A DNA stretch of 7,499 nucleotides from an uncultured Bdellovibrio sp. (GTDB taxonomy: Bacteria > Bdellovibrionota > Bdellovibrionia > Bdellovibrionales > Bdellovibrionaceae): NCBI GenBank assembly GCA_937871355.1, contig CALMPX010000221.1, positions 1 to 7,499 of the forward strand, given 5' to 3'. A program made the translations under genes and the position numbers. Of this stretch, positions 1-7,011 are shown one piece after another. Every line of letters begins with the position of its first letter. Position 1 is the stretch's first letter. The notes beneath the pieces are model-generated. The model saw only the letters and a list, made by a program, of their open reading frames with translations. It ran no database searches and had not been told where the DNA came from.

Positions 1-43
1 GCTGTAGTTAAAATATATTATGTTTTACAGCATCCTTTTTTTT
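1..43 (+). terminator. possible rho-independent terminator of an upstream gene
   Basis: GCTGTA at 1-6 is complementary to TACAGC at 26-31, with an AT-rich 19-base loop, and a run of eight T starts five bases after the stem (36-43). This could be the end of a transcript entering from the left. The stem is only 6 bp (plus one G.T), the loop is long, and the hairpin may be cut by the window edge, so this is weak. No gene is visible upstream. Confidence 0.25.
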
Positions 44-142
44 ACTATTAGGGCGGGCTAGACCACGAGATTCTTGCGGCTAGGTGTTTTACTCTACAAA
101 CTGAGAAGTAATCAACATCAACCGTAAGGTAGAAAGCTCAAT

Positions 143-1534
143 ATGAAAAATTATTTTTCATTCGTCTTGTTTATTCCTTTTATGCTCTCATCCATCGTTC
201 ATGCAAAAATCAGCGCCAGCGACGCCGAAAAACAATTAACGTCGCTCCTACGAGACACGAAAAATGTGAATACGGACGTTGTTTTAGTTTATAAAGATGG
301 AAAAATAATTTATCAACGTTACGCCAGAGAATACGGCCCGAATACCAAACATATTTCATGGTCCATGGGAAAAACAATTTCAGGTATTCTGATCGGGATT
401 GCTGAATCAGAGGGGTTGTTATCCATTGATGATCCAGTTAAAAAATATTTTCCGCAATTTAAAGCCTCGACGCGCATTATTGATTTATTAGGAATGTCTT
501 CCGGTTTAAAATATAAAGAAATGTACCAAGGGCTTCCGATTGATCTTGATGTCACCAACATGATGTATATGGATGGAACGAAGACGGGCTTTGGAAATTA
601 TATGTTATCTCGTCCATTATCGCCCGTCGGTGGGCCTGGTGAATATTTTAATTATGCCAGTGGTGATACGAATTTACTGATGGCGGTTTTGCAAAAAGCC
701 ATCAACAACCAAAGTGTTTATAATAATTATCCCTGGGACAAATTTTTTAAACCACTGGGAATTGATGCGACATTTGAGCAAGATTTAAAAGGCACATTTG
801 CCGGTGCTTCTTATATTTATATGAAAGCGACAGATTTTTTAAAAGTAGGACAGCTGATCGTGAATAAAGGAATGTGGAACGGGCAGCAAATTATTCCGCC
901 TAAGTATTTTGAACTTATGAATACGGTAGCCGCCGGTGTTCAAAGAAAGGTTCAAAAAGGAAATCCAGCTAATAAGGCCTACGGCGCTCACGTGACCACG
1001 AATCTTCCCATTGATGGACGAGGTCTGCCTTCGCAATTTAACGATCTTCCTTTGGACTCATTAATTTTATTTGGACATCAAGGTCAGATCGTTGCCGCCA
1101 GTCCATCGGAAAACTTAGTTATAGTTAAGTTAGCCATGGATAAAAAGGCACTGAGTGATATTAATTTTTTTGCCGCCGTGAAAACATTAATTTTAGCCAA
1201 AGATATGCCCTATGAAACAGTCGGATCAATGAAGGGAATTTCTGGAGTGGATCACGAGCCCGAGGGGCGTGGATTGATCAGTACCATTTTCACGATACCT
1301 CGTTTATTAAGAGCTTTTTCGGCCAAAGAATACTGTTCATGCCGTTTCGTTGTCGGTCGTAGTGAGGCCGCCTGTAAAAGTGATTTAAAAGCCCACTCTC
1401 CTATTTTACCAAAAGTAAAAATTAAAGATGATAAAACAGTGGTGGCCACGCTGGGCTTAGGTCTGTTTCATAAAAAATCTAAAGCGGTCTATCGAGGAAA
1501 AACTTTCGGGTGCACATTGGCTGAATCTGAATAG
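143..1534 (+). CDS. exported serine hydrolase, beta-lactamase/NylB-like family, with C-terminal Cys-rich module
   Basis: A 463-residue exported serine hydrolase of the class C beta-lactamase/PBP/6-aminohexanoate-dimer hydrolase superfamily; the substrate cannot be told from sequence. The N-terminus (Lys2, hydrophobic residues 4-19, V-H-A at 19-21) is a Sec signal peptide probably cleaved after Ala21, so the enzyme should act in the periplasm or outside. The catalytic SxxK is S74-M-G-K77; the second motif is Y171-A-S173 inside NYASGDTNLL; the third is H312-Q-G314 in FGHQGQ. All three are intact. After the hydrolase fold (to about residue 355), a linker leads to residues 394-463 with Cys398, Cys400, Cys411 and Cys457, motifs FVVGRSE and VYRGKTFGCTL. 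I recall this module at the N-terminus of related proteobacterial hydrolases. The start is the ATG just before the signal peptide; the AAGG at 126-129 is rather far (13 bases), so the ribosome site is weak. The gene converges on the ATPase gene with only two bases between the stop codons. Family call secure; function open. Confidence 0.9.
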   Translation: MKNYFSFVLFIPFMLSSIVHAKISASDAEKQLTSLLRDTKNVNTDVVLVYKDGKIIYQRYAREYGPNTKHISWSMGKTISGILIGIAESEGLLSIDDPVKKYFPQFKASTRIIDLLGMSSGLKYKEMYQGLPIDLDVTNMMYMDGTKTGFGNYMLSRPLSPVGGPGEYFNYASGDTNLLMAVLQKAINNQSVYNNYPWDKFFKPLGIDATFEQDLKGTFAGASYIYMKATDFLKVGQLIVNKGMWNGQQIIPPKYFELMNTVAAGVQRKVQKGNPANKAYGAHVTTNLPIDGRGLPSQFNDLPLDSLILFGHQGQIVAASPSENLVIVKLAMDKKALSDINFFAAVKTLILAKDMPYETVGSMKGISGVDHEPEGRGLISTIFTIPRLLRAFSAKEYCSCRFVVGRSEAACKSDLKAHSPILPKVKIKDDKTVVATLGLGLFHKKSKAVYRGKTFGCTLAESE

Positions 1535-1536
1535 TT

Positions 1537-2313
1537 TTAAACGAGGCGCGATGCGATCAAATCAAATTCTTTTGATTCGACGGAATCGGGATAGCTTTCA
1601 ACAATCGGTATCCCGGCTTCAGCCCCTAAAGATACATTGGTGTTGAACGGAATTTCACCTAATTTTAAAATATCTTTAGATTTCAAATAAGAATCCAACT
1701 CTCCTTTGGGAAAAAGTTGGATTTTTTCATTGTTCACTGGATTAAGCATGTACGACATATTTTCGATAAAACCGGCGATTTTAATCGAAGTTCTTTCAAA
1801 CATGTCGACCGCTTTTTTTGCATCAATAAGTGATATATTTTGAGGGGTTGAAACAATAACTGCACAATCAACTTTTACTTTTTGCGCCACTGACAACTGA
1901 ACATCACCGGTGCCAGGTGGAAGATCAATAATTAAAAAATCAAGTTCACCCCAGTGAACATCTTTAAAGAATTGATCCATGGCTTTAAATAACATCGGGC
2001 CACGCCAAACGATGGCCGCACTTTCTTCAACTAAAAATCCCATGCTCATGACTTTGATTCCATAGCGAGTCAATGGTTGGATTTTATTTCCTTCGATCAA
2101 TTGAGGTTTTTGGTTAACAGCTCCCATCATGCGCGGCAAAGAAGGGCCGTAAATATCGGCATCAAGAATTCCAACTGAGCCGTATTTTCTTAAGCTGAGG
2201 GCTAAATTTGTTGAGACCGTACTTTTGCCGACGCCACCTTTACCAGAGCCGACGGCAATAATTTTTTTAACTCCGGGAATTGAAATTTGTTGGTCAAAAG
2301 GATTGGTCGCCAT
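1537..2313 (-). CDS. mrp: Mrp/ApbC/Nbp35-family P-loop ATPase lacking the Fe-S cysteine motif
   Basis: A 258-residue cytoplasmic ATPase of the Mrp/ApbC/Nbp35 group (SIMIBI class), whose members carry and transfer Fe-S clusters. Residues 22-32 form the deviant Walker A GSGKGGVGKST with signature Lys25 and Lys30; LDADIYGPSLPRMMG (50-64) and DLPPGTGD (130-137) are the family switch and Walker B regions; STPQ (155-158) and ENMSY (184-188) follow as expected. Two things are odd. There is no N-terminal MIP18/DUF59 domain, so the length is that of the bare ATPase. The family CPxC that follows ENMSY is here N191-P-V-N194, and the only cysteine in the whole protein is Cys150. Classical Fe-S binding is therefore doubtful and a changed role is possible. 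The ATG at 2313-2311 has GGAG seven bases upstream and an in-frame TAA at 2334-2332, which limits any longer start. It is divergent from the small membrane protein gene. Family call is sure; Fe-S carrier function is not. Confidence 0.93.
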   Translation of the reverse strand: MATNPFDQQISIPGVKKIIAVGSGKGGVGKSTVSTNLALSLRKYGSVGILDADIYGPSLPRMMGAVNQKPQLIEGNKIQPLTRYGIKVMSMGFLVEESAAIVWRGPMLFKAMDQFFKDVHWGELDFLIIDLPPGTGDVQLSVAQKVKVDCAVIVSTPQNISLIDAKKAVDMFERTSIKIAGFIENMSYMLNPVNNEKIQLFPKGELDSYLKSKDILKLGEIPFNTNVSLGAEAGIPIVESYPDSVESKEFDLIASRLV

Positions 2314-2318
2314 AAATA

Positions 2319-2322
2319 CTCC
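2319..2322 (-). promoter_or_regulatory. ribosome binding site of the Mrp-type ATPase gene
   Basis: On the minus strand GGAG lies six to seven bases before the ATG at 2313-2311. Together with the in-frame stop at 2334-2332 it fixes this start. Confidence 0.7.
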
Positions 2323-2357
2323 GTCTTTTCTTTACATAGTCTCGTTAGATCTAATAA

Positions 2358-2363
2358 TATAAT
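2358..2363 (+). promoter_or_regulatory. -10 box of the small membrane protein gene
   Basis: A perfect TATAAT. The best -35-like match, TTTACA at 2331-2336, is 21 bases away, which is too long, so the promoter may rely on the -10 alone. Transcription would begin near 2369-2371, at or inside the GTG start codon. The same AT-rich 55-base spacer must also hold the promoter of the divergent ATPase gene, where I find only poor minus-strand boxes. Confidence 0.45.
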
Positions 2364-2368
2364 TGGTA

Positions 2369-2827
2369 GTGAATAGCCAGCAGCTTTTGTATATAAACAT
2401 CTTTCTTGGAGTTGTATTTCTACTCTATTTTCTTTTTGGCCGAAGTGAGCCGAAGGCTCCCACGCGTTTGAACTTAAAAAACAAAGAGACACGACAAGAC
2501 AAAAAAAACCACGACCAACAGCTTGATAGTCAAAAAAAACAGCAAACGCTGATCACCTCGAAGATGACGATTCTGGAGCCGGAAACAGATGAGCCTCGAG
2601 CTGAGTTTTCGTCGATGGGAACACCCAAAAACTTAGCCATTTTTTTTATTTATAACGGTCATGACTGGGAAGCGCATCATGTTCTTGGAGTTGCTCAAGG
2701 AGCCAACATGAAAGTGGTCACTGAAATTTATCAAAAACTTTTACAGACCAGTGATCCGAAATCCTACGATTTTTTTGAGGCCGCCTATAAGGCGATTTTG
2801 AACAAAAAGCGTCGCGATGTGCTATGA
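2369..2827 (+). CDS. small membrane-anchored protein with degenerate J-domain-like C-terminus
   Basis: A protein of about 152 residues that I do not recognise by name. From the GTG start, residues 6-24 (LLYINIFLGVVFLLYFLFG) form one membrane segment. A long polar, Lys/Gln-rich, probably disordered linker follows (about 25-85). The last 55 residues begin IFFIYNGHDWEAHHVLGV, then NMKVVTEIYQKLLQ, then YDFFEAAYKAILNKKRR. This matches the helix I / helix II / helix III outline of a J domain (VLGV, aYrkL, F..A Y..I), but the HPD between helices II and III is missing and only TSDPKS is present. DnaK stimulation is therefore unlikely; a J-like protein-binding domain is my inference. The basic residues after the membrane segment suggest the soluble part faces the cytoplasm. 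The start is uncertain: GTG 2369 or TTG 2363 (directly after an in-frame TAA at 2360-2362); neither has a Shine-Dalgarno site. Confidence 0.75.
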   Translation: MNSQQLLYINIFLGVVFLLYFLFGRSEPKAPTRLNLKNKETRQDKKNHDQQLDSQKKQQTLITSKMTILEPETDEPRAEFSSMGTPKNLAIFFIYNGHDWEAHHVLGVAQGANMKVVTEIYQKLLQTSDPKSYDFFEAAYKAILNKKRRDVL

Positions 2828-2844
2828 CCTTTCAATCTGTTTAA

Positions 2845-2876
2845 GTTAAATTTTAACGTCTCATAACCTGTATAAT
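2845..2876 (+). promoter_or_regulatory. promoter of the glyS-ppdK unit, with palindrome over the -35 position
   Basis: A consensus TATAAT at 2871-2876 lies 37 bases before the glyS ATG, giving an expected start of transcription near 2883 and a leader of about 30 bases. No good -35 hexamer exists at 16-18 bases. That position (about 2848-2853) falls inside a perfect 13-base palindrome, GTTAAA-T-TTTAAC (2845-2857), which could be an operator or a chance AT-rich sequence. A small stem GCTGC/GCAGC (2880-2884 with 2890-2894) lies at the start of the leader. The leader is too short for a T-box. Confidence 0.5.
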
Positions 2877-2913
2877 TCGGCTGCAACCAGCAGCAAGAAA
2901 GAGAGCTCTTCCC

Positions 2914-4260
2914 ATGTCTCATCCTCCAGAAATTCGTCGACTTAAAGATCTCAACACATTAGTCAGTCTTTCAAAACGCCGCGGTTTTGTGTTTCAAAGC
3001 TCTGAAATTTACGGCGGCCTGGGAAGTTGTTGGGATTATGGACCACTCGGATCTTTGATGAAATTAAATGTTAAACGGGCGTGGTGGAATGCAATGACTC
3101 GTCGTTCGGATATTGTGGGTCTTGATGCCGCAATCCTGATGCATCCCACGGTGTGGAAGGCCTCAGGGCACGTCGATGGATTTTCTGATCCGTTAGTTGA
3201 CTGTAAAGATTGTAAAACTCGTTTTCGTGCGGACAACACTGAATCTTACATCAATAAAAAACAATGTCCTCAGTGCGGGTCAAAAAATTTATCGGAAGAA
3301 CGTAATTTTAATTTGATGTTTAAAACTCATATGGGTCCCTTAGAAGATACCGGATCGGTAGTTTATCTACGTCCGGAAACAGCTCAAGGACATTTTGTTA
3401 ATTTTCAAAATTGCCAACAATCAAGTCGTTACAAAATTCCATTTGGAATAGCCGCCATTGGAAAATCATTTCGAAACGAAATTACGCCGGGAAATTTTAT
3501 TTTCCGAACGCGTGAATTTGAACAAATGGAAATGCAATATTTCGTCAAACCAGGAACAGATGAAAAGTATTTCAATGAATGGAAAGAACGTCGTCTCAAT
3601 TTTTATTTGAAATACGGAATCAAGCGCGAAAATCTGAATTTCAAAGATCATGATAAATTAGCTCACTACGCACGAGCTGCGGTGGATGTGGAATATAAAT
3701 TCCCCATGGGCTTTTCTGAATTAGAAGGTATTCACAACCGCACCGATTTTGATTTGACTCAGCATTCAAAATTCTCGGGAAAAAATTTAGAATATTTTAA
3801 TGAAGCGGAAAAAGAAAAATATATTCCCTATGTGATTGAAACAGCCGTGGGTTGTGATCGTTTGTTTTTAGCTTTCATGTGTGATGCTTACCGCGAAGAA
3901 GTTTCAAAAGATGAAACAGGGACCGAAGATATTCGCGTGGTTTTAGGATTGCATCCGGATATCGCACCGATCAAAGTCACCGTTCTTCCCTTATCTAAAA
4001 AAGATGAATTATCGATTCCAGCCATGAAACTTCGCGATCAACTCAGTGAAGACTTTGATGTATCCTACGATGAAACCGCTTCGATTGGTAAACGTTACCG
4101 TCGAGCCGATGAGGTGGGGACTCCATTCTGTGTGACTTATGATTTTGAAACGATCAACGATCAGGCCGTCACCGTTCGTCACCGAGATAAAATGACTCAG
4201 GAAAGAATTAAAATTTCCGAACTGAATCAATATATCGCGATCCAACTTAAATCATTTTAA
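2914..4260 (+). CDS. glyS: glycyl-tRNA synthetase, dimeric (alpha2) type
   Basis: Charges tRNA-Gly with glycine using ATP, in the cytoplasm. At 448 residues it is the single-chain class II enzyme found in eukaryotes, archaea and a subset of bacteria, not the alpha2beta2 type usual in most Proteobacteria. The N-terminal RGFVFQSSEIYGG and WDYGPLG (about 24-46) are family hallmarks. Cys97, Cys100, Cys118 and Cys121 form a zinc-ribbon-like insertion. Class II motif 2 is FRNE (186-189) with FRTREFEQME (197-206); RPETAQG (153-159) belongs to the active site; motif 3 is around GCDRLFLA (313-320). Residues from about 350 to the end are the HGTP anticodon-binding domain, ending normally. The ATG at 2914 is preceded by AAAGAGAG (2898-2905), a weak Shine-Dalgarno site that overlaps the palindrome AGAGCTCT (2902-2909). 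It is followed after 17 bases by the dikinase gene, so the two probably form one transcript. No missing key residue was noticed. Very secure. Confidence 0.97.
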   Translation: MSHPPEIRRLKDLNTLVSLSKRRGFVFQSSEIYGGLGSCWDYGPLGSLMKLNVKRAWWNAMTRRSDIVGLDAAILMHPTVWKASGHVDGFSDPLVDCKDCKTRFRADNTESYINKKQCPQCGSKNLSEERNFNLMFKTHMGPLEDTGSVVYLRPETAQGHFVNFQNCQQSSRYKIPFGIAAIGKSFRNEITPGNFIFRTREFEQMEMQYFVKPGTDEKYFNEWKERRLNFYLKYGIKRENLNFKDHDKLAHYARAAVDVEYKFPMGFSELEGIHNRTDFDLTQHSKFSGKNLEYFNEAEKEKYIPYVIETAVGCDRLFLAFMCDAYREEVSKDETGTEDIRVVLGLHPDIAPIKVTVLPLSKKDELSIPAMKLRDQLSEDFDVSYDETASIGKRYRRADEVGTPFCVTYDFETINDQAVTVRHRDKMTQERIKISELNQYIAIQLKSF

Positions 4261-4262
4261 TT

Positions 4263-4272
4263 AAAGAGGTGA
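4263..4272 (+). promoter_or_regulatory. strong ribosome binding site that fixes the ppdK start
   Basis: AAAGAGGTGA is one base from the full anti-16S match. It sits five to eight bases before ATG 4278. An in-frame GTG at 4269 lies inside this site, so a start there is unlikely and the ATG is preferred. Confidence 0.8.
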
Positions 4273-4277
4273 TTGTT

Positions 4278-6944
4278 ATGAAGACTTCGACAACTCAATC
4301 TAGTACTCGTCCAGAAAAATTTGTCTATTACTTTGCAGCCGGTGAAGCTGAAGGTAATGTCAGTATGAAAAATATTTTAGGTGGTAAAGGGGCAAATCTG
4401 GCTGAAATGACAGCCATCGGTTTACCTGTGCCTCCGGGATTTACCATTTCAACTGATATTTGTACCAGCTTTTATGCTGAAGGCGGGAAGCTTCCGGATT
4501 GGGTTAAGCCTGAAGCTTTGAAAGCTTTGGCCCGCGTTGAAGCTAAAATTGGAAAAAAATTCGGAGACGCTAAAAATCCATTATTAGTCAGTGTTCGTTC
4601 GGGGGCGCGCGCTTCGATGCCTGGGATGATGGATACCATTTTAAATTTAGGTTTGAATGATGAAACAGTCGAAGGGTTAGCGGTCTCATCAAATAACCCA
4701 CGCTTTGCTTGGGATTCTTATCGTCGTTTTATTCAAATGTATTCGGACGTGGTGATGGGGATGAATTCCTCATTATTAGAAGTGACATTAGAAGATATGA
4801 AAGCTGAAAAAAATGTTCATAACGATAATGATCTCAGTGTCGATGATCTTAAAAAATTAGTTTTTAAATTTAAAGATATGGTTAAACAAATGACGGGTGA
4901 AAAATTCCCCGCAGATCCTCATGAACAATTATGGGGAGCGATCAGTGCGGTGTTCCGCAGTTGGAATACGGCTCGTGCCATTACGTACCGTGAACTTCAT
5001 GATATCCCAGCGGCTTGGGGAACAGCGGTCAATATTCAGTCCATGGTCTTTGGTAATTTAGGCGATGATTCGGCCACAGGTGTGGCTTTCACGCGGGATC
5101 CGAGTACCGGGGAAAAGAAATTCTACGGCGAATTTTTAATTAATGCCCAAGGCGAAGATGTCGTGGCCGGCATCCGCACACCGCAAACTATTTCTATTTT
5201 AAAAGAAATGATGCCAGGACCCTATCAAGATTTAGAAACGATTTATTTAAAATTAGAAAATTATTTTAAAGACATGCAGGATATTGAATTCACAATTGAA
5301 AAAAATAAACTGTGGATGTTACAAACTCGTAATGGAAAACGAACAGCGAAAGCGTCGCTTCAAATTGCTTGTGACATGATCGATGAAAAATTGATTACCG
5401 AAAATGAAGCTCTGCTCAGAATTGATCCTTCGTCTCTGGATCAATTACTTCACCCAACGCTTGATCCCAAAACGAATAAGACTTTATTGGCTAAAGGTTT
5501 ACCGGCCAGTCCTGGTGGCGTATGCGGAGAAATTGTTTTCAATCCCGAAGATGCGGTTATCGAAAAAGAAAAAGGTAAAAAAGTTATTCTCGTTCGTGTA
5601 GAAACGTCTCCGGAAGACATCGCCGGTATGATTGCGGCCCAGGGCATTTTGACCGCTCGCGGAGGAATGACCTCGCATGCGGCCGTGGTGGCGCGGGGCA
5701 TGGGTAAATGTTGCGTCGCCGGTTGTTCTGAAGTCAGCGTTGATTACAACGCTGAAACGATGAAAGTAAAGGGTTACGTTCTCAAAAAAGGTGACGTGAT
5801 TACTTTAGATGGTGGTACCGGTGAAATTTTCTTAGGCGAAGTTCATACTATAGAACCTAAATTAGATGGAACTTTTGATCGCGTCATGCAAATGGCTGAT
5901 AAGGTTCGTCGCCTCGGTGTGCGCGCTAATGCCGATTCTCCGAAGGATGCGCAAACAGCCCGTGATTTCGGAGCTGAAGGCATCGGCTTATGTCGTACCG
6001 AGCATATGTTTTTCGGAGCAGACCGTATTGATGCTGTTCGTGAAATGATTATCGCCGATACAAAATTTGATCGCGAAAAGGCCTTAGCGAAACTTTTGCC
6101 AATGCAACGTGATGACTTTTATCAATTATTTAAAATCATGGACGGGTTTCCTGTAACCATTCGATTATTAGATCCACCATTGCATGAATTTGTTCCCCAT
6201 ACTGAAGCGGAAATGAATGAACTCGCTAAACGTATTCATTATGATCCTGCAAAATTAAAAAATAAAATTCAGTCTCTTCATGAATTCAATCCGATGTTAG
6301 GACATCGTGGTTGCCGTTTAGCCATTACTTTCCCTGAAATTTACCAAATGCAATCTCGAGCTATCGCTGAAGCCGTCGTTCAATTGACCAAAGAGGGCTA
6401 TAAGCTGATTCCTGAGGTGATGATTCCCTTGGTGGCCACAGAAAAAGAATTACAGATTTTAAGAAAACTTTCGGAAGATGTGATTCTTAAAGTTCAAAAA
6501 GATTCAGGCGTTAAATTCGATTATCTAATCGGAACAATGATCGAGCTTCCTCGGGCCGCTGTGACGGCCCATGAAATTGCAAATCATGCTGATTTTTTTA
6601 GTTTCGGAACAAACGATTTAACTCAAACAACATTAGGTTTATCACGTGATGATGCTGGTCGCTTCTTAGGAAGCTACGTTAGTGAAGGAATCTTTGCAAA
6701 AGATCCCTTCGTGACCATTGATCAAGTCGGCGTCGGAACTTTAGTTAAAACCGGCGTTGATCTCGGACGCCAGACTAAAGGCAAGCTTAAGGTCGGTATT
6801 TGCGGTGAACACGGAGGAGACCCTGATTCCATCGAGTTCTTTGAGAATGTAAATCTTGATTACGTCAGCTGTTCGCCGTTTCGTGTTCCTATAGCACGCT
6901 TAGCAGCGGCACGCGCCAGTTTAAAAAGAGCGGCGAGACACTAA
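4278..6944 (+). CDS. ppdK: pyruvate, phosphate dikinase
   Basis: Interconverts pyruvate, ATP and phosphate with PEP, AMP and pyrophosphate; it can serve gluconeogenic PEP formation or PPi-linked glycolysis. The 888 residues fit the family (about 870-900). The N-terminal nucleotide-binding region starts with LGGKGANLAEM (34-44) and contains SVRSGARASMPGMMDT (105-120) and TGVAFTRDPSTGE (267-279). The swivelling phosphohistidine domain (about 405-520) has GGMTSHAAVVARG with catalytic His467; Thr465, two before it, is the residue controlled by the PDRP regulatory kinase/phosphatase in other organisms. The C-terminal PEP/pyruvate barrel (about 530-888) contains GLCRTEHMFF (570-579), FGTNDLTQTTLG (776-787) and the active-site Cys842 in GICGEHGG. 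The domain set and catalytic residues are complete. No PDRP gene is seen in the window, so light/ADP-type regulation cannot be judged. The start is ATG 4278, chosen because the strong Shine-Dalgarno site covers the upstream in-frame GTG. Likely co-transcribed with glyS. Confidence 0.98.
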   Translation: MKTSTTQSSTRPEKFVYYFAAGEAEGNVSMKNILGGKGANLAEMTAIGLPVPPGFTISTDICTSFYAEGGKLPDWVKPEALKALARVEAKIGKKFGDAKNPLLVSVRSGARASMPGMMDTILNLGLNDETVEGLAVSSNNPRFAWDSYRRFIQMYSDVVMGMNSSLLEVTLEDMKAEKNVHNDNDLSVDDLKKLVFKFKDMVKQMTGEKFPADPHEQLWGAISAVFRSWNTARAITYRELHDIPAAWGTAVNIQSMVFGNLGDDSATGVAFTRDPSTGEKKFYGEFLINAQGEDVVAGIRTPQTISILKEMMPGPYQDLETIYLKLENYFKDMQDIEFTIEKNKLWMLQTRNGKRTAKASLQIACDMIDEKLITENEALLRIDPSSLDQLLHPTLDPKTNKTLLAKGLPASPGGVCGEIVFNPEDAVIEKEKGKKVILVRVETSPEDIAGMIAAQGILTARGGMTSHAAVVARGMGKCCVAGCSEVSVDYNAETMKVKGYVLKKGDVITLDGGTGEIFLGEVHTIEPKLDGTFDRVMQMADKVRRLGVRANADSPKDAQTARDFGAEGIGLCRTEHMFFGADRIDAVREMIIADTKFDREKALAKLLPMQRDDFYQLFKIMDGFPVTIRLLDPPLHEFVPHTEAEMNELAKRIHYDPAKLKNKIQSLHEFNPMLGHRGCRLAITFPEIYQMQSRAIAEAVVQLTKEGYKLIPEVMIPLVATEKELQILRKLSEDVILKVQKDSGVKFDYLIGTMIELPRAAVTAHEIANHADFFSFGTNDLTQTTLGLSRDDAGRFLGSYVSEGIFAKDPFVTIDQVGVGTLVKTGVDLGRQTKGKLKVGICGEHGGDPDSIEFFENVNLDYVSCSPFRVPIARLAAARASLKRAARH

Positions 6945-6961
6945 AAGGCCTGACACCTTTT
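6943..6961 (+). terminator. short stem at the ppdK stop codon, possible terminator or remnant of a palindromic repeat
   Basis: AAAAGG (6943-6948) pairs with CCTTTT (6956-6961) around a 7-base loop CCTGACA; the left arm overlaps the TAA stop. With A and T runs inside the arms it could act as a weak terminator in both directions, but there is no U-run after the stem. Half of a longer palindrome, CCTGACACCTTTT, seems present without its full partner. Confidence 0.35.
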
Positions 6962-6992
6962 GGAATTAAATCGAAAAACTTTTAGACACATT

Positions 6993-6998
6993 TATAAA
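6993..6998 (+). promoter_or_regulatory. candidate -10 box before the VWA lipoprotein gene
   Basis: TATAAA lies in the 107-base spacer after ppdK and would start transcripts near 7005, just ahead of the leader hairpin at 7012-7042. No convincing -35 element is seen at the right distance (ATCGAA at 17 bases). Support is modest. Confidence 0.3.
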
Positions 6999-7011
6999 GA
7001 TTAAATTGTTT

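Noticed and set aside
74..100. Promoter TTGCGG...TACAAA before the serine hydrolase gene.
   Set aside because: The spacer is 15 bases and both boxes are poor; chance is as likely.
1560..1577. Stem AATCAAA/TTTGATT as terminator for the serine hydrolase gene.
   Set aside because: It is AT-only except one pair, lacks a following T-run, and lies inside the coding sequence of the ATPase gene.
2202..2492. Minus-strand open frame across the divergent spacer.
   Set aside because: It overlaps the starts of two well-supported genes in another frame, and its protein has no recognisable feature.
2880..2913. T-box or other riboswitch controlling glyS.
   Set aside because: The leader predicted from the -10 box is only about 30 bases; a T-box needs far more and none of its motifs is present.
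4269..4277. GTG start for the dikinase, nine bases before the ATG.
   Set aside because: The GTG lies within the Shine-Dalgarno sequence AAAGAGGTGA; the ATG at 4278 has proper spacing.
5450..5701. Minus-strand open frame inside the dikinase gene.
   Set aside because: It is a shadow of the conserved phosphohistidine domain on the other strand, with no ribosome site.
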